Positions 60,980 to 64,000 of a DNA stretch of 64,000 nt are shown piece by piece. Position numbers and translations under genes: made by a program. The notes under the pieces are model-generated. The model did no database searches. It saw only the letters and a program-made list of their open reading frames with translations, and was not told where the DNA came from. Origin of the DNA: Bradyrhizobium sp. CCBAU 53421 (GTDB taxonomy: Bacteria; Pseudomonadota; Alphaproteobacteria; Rhizobiales; Xanthobacteraceae); contig NZ_CP030047.1 in the NCBI RefSeq assembly GCF_015291625.1, positions 8,488,501 to 8,552,500 of the forward strand. Reading direction: 5' to 3'. Every line of letters begins with the position of its first letter. The stretch's first letter is position 1.

Positions 60980-62010
60980 GACGACGGCCTCCCGTCGGTC
61001 CTGACAATCCTGACCTTCTGCTGGTGCTCGCCGCCGAGCCGGAGTTCGGCGGCTGCAAAGAGCCGATCCACGATCAGCACGTTGCCGTAGGCGCGGTAGT
61101 TGACGAGTTCCGTCTTGCCGTCCGGTCCAATGACAAAGAGCGGAGGCATCTCGCCCTGCACAATGCCGAGCGGGAATTCGACATAGACCTTACGGCCATC
61201 GTCATATGCGGCGAGCGGCCGCCACGCAGGACTGTCCCCTTCGATGGCGTAGCGGGAGATACGCTGCGCCGGATCCGGAAGAACGGGTTTCAGAGCGACT
61301 GAACGGGATCGTTCGCGCGCTGCTTCCGGATAGTACCAGGAAACGGACGGCATGTATGGCCGCTCGCGGGATCGGAGTTCGATAAGATAGGTGCGGCGGT
61401 CGGTATTGACGACGAGGTTAGTCTCAATCGATGCACGGGTCGGCTTGACAAGGATATGGACGCGGCGCGTGTCGCCGTTCCCGCTCTCGGTGTCGCCCAC
61501 GACCCAACGCACTGTATCCCCGGCCGCGATGGGTCCTGATCCCGCCAACTGCTCACCTTCCTCGAGGGCGATATCCGTGATCTGCCCCGGTGCGGCATAA
61601 ACCTGATAGAGAGCTCCAGGACTGTACGCGTAAATCTGCGCCGCGTTGAAATACCCGCGTTTGCGCGGTTCGACCCGGGCCGCGCTGTTTGCCGTCTCAA
61701 CCCGGCTCACTGGCTCGGCGTCTTCCTTCCTTCCCGATTTGCCGCCGAGAACCGGCTTCCAGAGCGGCGGAACGTGAAGCGGTTGCGACCTGTCGTCCAA
61801 CGCCGCTGGAGCCGCCGGTAGCGGCGGGACTTCAGCGTCATAGCTGATCTCCGGAGGAATATACGTTGAGCACCCACCGAGCGCCGACGAGCAAAGCAAG
61901 AGCGCTGACAGAAGTGCTCGCCTTGAGGTCACGAACCGGGACCAAGCCGAGTTGAGCCTGATCTGCGGGAAAGGACGATACGAATAAGCGTCATGCGTCG
62001 TGTTGGTCAC
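60976..62010 (-). CDS. trbG: Conjugal transfer protein TrbG (VirB9-like)
   Basis: 344 residues. Lipoprotein-type signal with lipobox LGGC (LLSALLLCSSALGGCSTY). VirB9/CagX pattern: YSPGALYQVYAAPGQITDIA, LEEGEQLAGSGPIAAGDTVR, LVVNTDRRTYLIELRS. Outer-membrane/core partner of TrbI. ATGA overlap with trbF at the start. Confidence 0.94.
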   Translation of the reverse strand: MTNTTHDAYSYRPFPQIRLNSAWSRFVTSRRALLSALLLCSSALGGCSTYIPPEISYDAEVPPLPAAPAALDDRSQPLHVPPLWKPVLGGKSGRKEDAEPVSRVETANSAARVEPRKRGYFNAAQIYAYSPGALYQVYAAPGQITDIALEEGEQLAGSGPIAAGDTVRWVVGDTESGNGDTRRVHILVKPTRASIETNLVVNTDRRTYLIELRSRERPYMPSVSWYYPEAARERSRSVALKPVLPDPAQRISRYAIEGDSPAWRPLAAYDDGRKVYVEFPLGIVQGEMPPLFVIGPDGKTELVNYRAYGNVLIVDRLFAAAELRLGGEHQQKVRIVRTDGRPSS

Positions 62011-62690
62011 TGGCTCAACTCCTTTGACCAGTTGATGGCGCGGACATAGACGCCAAGAGGATTCTTGCGCAGGCGTTCAGCATCGCGAGGTGTCTCGATC
62101 ACGATCGAAAGAATTGCAGTCCAGCGCTCCGTCGAGTTCAGCGAGCCGTTGTCGTAGACGCGCTGGGTCCACGCGACGCGAAAGCTCTCAGACGACGCGC
62201 GAATGACGCTCGAGACGTCCACGGAGATTTGGGCCTTGCCCAACTTGGCAAAGGGGTCATTGTTGCGCGCATAGTCGTTGAGCGCAGCAGCACCACGATC
62301 GGTCGTAAAATCATAGGCCCGGAGCCAGTTTTGTCGTAGAACGATGCCGTCGGCCGGTAGGCCTCTGACATCCTCGATAAAGCGCGCTAGATGGTAGGCG
62401 ATCTGCGCATCAGTGGGTTGATAGTCGATGTTGGCCGGCGCGACCCTTTGGGCCTGGCCGAGATGGTCCACTTCAACCACCCAGGGCGTGATCGAGCTTC
62501 GGCTCGATTGCCAAACGAGGCTACCTGCGAGACCGCCTGATAACATCAAGCAACCGAACGCCATCAAGCGCCAGTTCTTGGCCTGTACGCGGGCAGATCC
62601 AATGCGTTCGTCCCAAACCTGCGCTGCCTTTTGGTAAGGCGTGATCGGCTCGGGCATGCGCCCGTAGTGCACGGAAGGTCGTGTGAACAT
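62007..62690 (-). CDS. trbF: Conjugal transfer protein TrbF (VirB8-like)
   Basis: 227 residues: MFTRPSVHYGRMPEPITPYQ, KAAQVWDERIGSARVQAKNW, a single membrane helix (LMAFGCLMLSGGLAGSLVW), then the periplasmic VirB8 domain (DQIAYHLARFIEDVRGLPAD-type; WTAILSIVIETPRDAERL). Normal length. Assembly factor of the secretion channel. Confidence 0.95.
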   Translation of the reverse strand: MFTRPSVHYGRMPEPITPYQKAAQVWDERIGSARVQAKNWRLMAFGCLMLSGGLAGSLVWQSSRSSITPWVVEVDHLGQAQRVAPANIDYQPTDAQIAYHLARFIEDVRGLPADGIVLRQNWLRAYDFTTDRGAAALNDYARNNDPFAKLGKAQISVDVSSVIRASSESFRVAWTQRVYDNGSLNSTERWTAILSIVIETPRDAERLRKNPLGVYVRAINWSKELSQ

Positions 62691-62789
62691 CGATAGTTGC
62701 CCCTGAGATCAAGTAATCGTTTTCGAGTTGTTCGGTGTCCGCGTTTCAGTCGGCCGCGCAGCGGCTGGCGAAGGCGCAGCGGCTAAGTA

Positions 62790-64000
62790 TCAGCGCTCTC
62801 CTTCAGACAAATCGACGGAAGAGCCACCGCCACCGTGATCACCTGAGCGAACCGCGTGGCTGACTGCCGACGCACCGTGCCGAACAGTCTCGGCACGCTT
62901 CATGCGACGCGCCCAATCGGGCTGTCCTTCGGCCGAAGTGCTCGCGCCCTGCGCGCCGGCTTCCCTACCTCCGCCGAGCGCAGCCGCTGCACGACGCAAC
63001 GGGTTCATCGCAGCGGAAGCGCCGGCCTCCGCGACACCGGCAAGGCCGCCGCTCCGGTAGGCCGCTGATGCTCCGCTCATCGCAGCGCCGCCACTACGCG
63101 CGGCGCCAGCGATTGCGCCGCCAGCGAGACCAGCACCGCCGGCAGCAAGACCCGCGCCCGCCGCAACAACGCCGCCGGCAGCAAGGCCTGTTCCAATTGC
63201 GGCGCCGCCGCCGAGTTGCGGTCCGCCTGACACAAGGCCGTTTGCGATACCCGGACCAAAGATGCCGAGCCCTAGTAAGGAGAGCGCCGCCAGCACCAGC
63301 GTCATCGCGTCTTCAATGGTCGGCTGATTGCCACCAAAGCCAGCGGTGAATTGCGAGAACATGGTCGAGCCAATGCCGACGATGACGGCCAGGACCAAGA
63401 CCTTGATGCCGGATGATATGACGTTGCCCAGCACCCGCTCGGCCGCGAAAGCAGTCTTGCCGAACAAGCCGAAGGGAATGAGCACGAAGCCGGCAAGCGT
63501 TGTGAGCTTGAATTCGATCAGGGTGACAAAGAGTTGGATCGCCAGAATAAAGAAGGCAAGCAACACCACGACCCAGGCGAACAGGAGAACGACGAACTGG
63601 ACGAAATTCTCGAAGAAGCTGATGTAGCCCATCAGGTTGGAGATCGAGTCGAGTAACGGTCGGCCGGCGTCAAGCCCGACTTGAGCGATCTTTCCAGGTC
63701 TCAGGAAATCGGATGCGGACAGGCTTGCGCCCGATGCCTTCAGTCCAAGACCGGCGAAGCTCTCGAAGATGATACGCGCCAGGCTGTTCCAGTTGCCGAT
63801 GAGGTAGGCGAAGACCCCCACGAAGAGCGTCTTCTTGACGAGGCGCGCGATGATGTCCTCGTCAGTTCCCCAACTCCAGAACAACGCGGCGAGCGTGATG
63901 TCGATCGCCGCAAGGGTCGTTGCGAGATATCCGACATCGCTGCCAAGTAGCCCAAAACCGTTGTCGATATAACGCGTGAACGTTTCCAGAAACTGGTCAA
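62790..64000 (-). CDS. trbL: Conjugal transfer protein TrbL (VirB6-like), 5' end beyond window
   Basis: About 403 residues are visible; the frame runs to the window edge (DQFLETFTRYIDNGFGLLGS upstream of the first in-window TTG), so only a few N-terminal residues are missing. Several membrane spans (FVQFVVLLFAWVVVLLAFFI; LVLAVIVGIGSTMFSQF) and a long Gly/Ala-rich then charged C-terminus. It forms the inner-membrane channel. Further trb genes should follow beyond 64000. Confidence 0.93.
   Translation of the reverse strand, partial: DQFLETFTRYIDNGFGLLGSDVGYLATTLAAIDITLAALFWSWGTDEDIIARLVKKTLFVGVFAYLIGNWNSLARIIFESFAGLGLKASGASLSASDFLRPGKIAQVGLDAGRPLLDSISNLMGYISFFENFVQFVVLLFAWVVVLLAFFILAIQLFVTLIEFKLTTLAGFVLIPFGLFGKTAFAAERVLGNVISSGIKVLVLAVIVGIGSTMFSQFTAGFGGNQPTIEDAMTLVLAALSLLGLGIFGPGIANGLVSGGPQLGGGAAIGTGLAAGGVVAAGAGLAAGGAGLAGGAIAGAARSGGAAMSGASAAYRSGGLAGVAEAGASAAMNPLRRAAAALGGGREAGAQGASTSAEGQPDWARRMKRAETVRHGASAVSHAVRSGDHGGGGSSVDLSEGER

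Overview
The window looks like a piece of a Bradyrhizobium-type alphaproteobacterium (Nitrobacteraceae). The GC is high. Two hsp20 genes carry ROSE-type RNA thermometer leaders, an arrangement first described in Bradyrhizobium. It also holds DUF6894 miniproteins, an alphaproteobacterial S21, RpoH and GroESL, and an IncP/ICE-type trb cluster with LuxR/LuxI at its edge. I see no tRNA, rRNA or CRISPR array.

Positions 1-23 kb form a stress and small-protein region. rpsU and a cold-shock gene are followed by many conserved miniproteins. Several of these are below 60 residues and overlap their neighbours by ATGA. A Crp/Fnr regulator follows, then a minus-strand ROSE-hsp20 operon, rpoH and groES-groEL with a secreted companion. 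A MarC-type membrane protein precedes a second, plus-strand ROSE-hsp20-hsp20 operon with a FixK-like box upstream. The two hsp20 loci share the same unknown downstream gene family, split in one copy and fused in the other. groES and the second hsp20 share an almost identical promoter, including a 12-bp palindrome.

Positions 21-25 kb hold a broken HTH gene, a divergent MarR / FAD-monooxygenase pair with a palindromic operator, an IS5-type transposase remnant and an AraC regulator.

Positions 25-37 kb hold a 12-gene minus-strand catabolic operon (module A): VOC protein, flavin reductase, LivHMGF-type transporter, crotonase, creatininase-like amidohydrolase, LLM flavin monooxygenase, second crotonase, acyl-CoA ligase and a Tat-exported binding protein. 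A divergent Lrp/AsnC gene lies beside it. Positions 46-56 kb carry a diverged second copy of most of this set (module B), flanked by a TetR gene. Module B is interrupted by an intact IS4-family element with a 9-bp target duplication.

Between the modules, 38.4-43.8 kb hold a thiol-redox module: a GntR regulator, a thioredoxin reductase, a dicarboxylate/amino-acid symporter, a thioredoxin-fused multi-cysteine protein and a Cys version of the UGSC (selenoprotein-type) family. Five copies of the palindrome AACTGGAATTCCAGTT or close variants sit at its three promoters. This is the best candidate here for an undescribed system.

Positions 57-64 kb hold luxR, luxI, a LysR gene, DUF2274 and trbI-trbG-trbF-trbL. 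The last gene runs off the window. They mark the edge of a conjugative element probably under quorum-sensing control.
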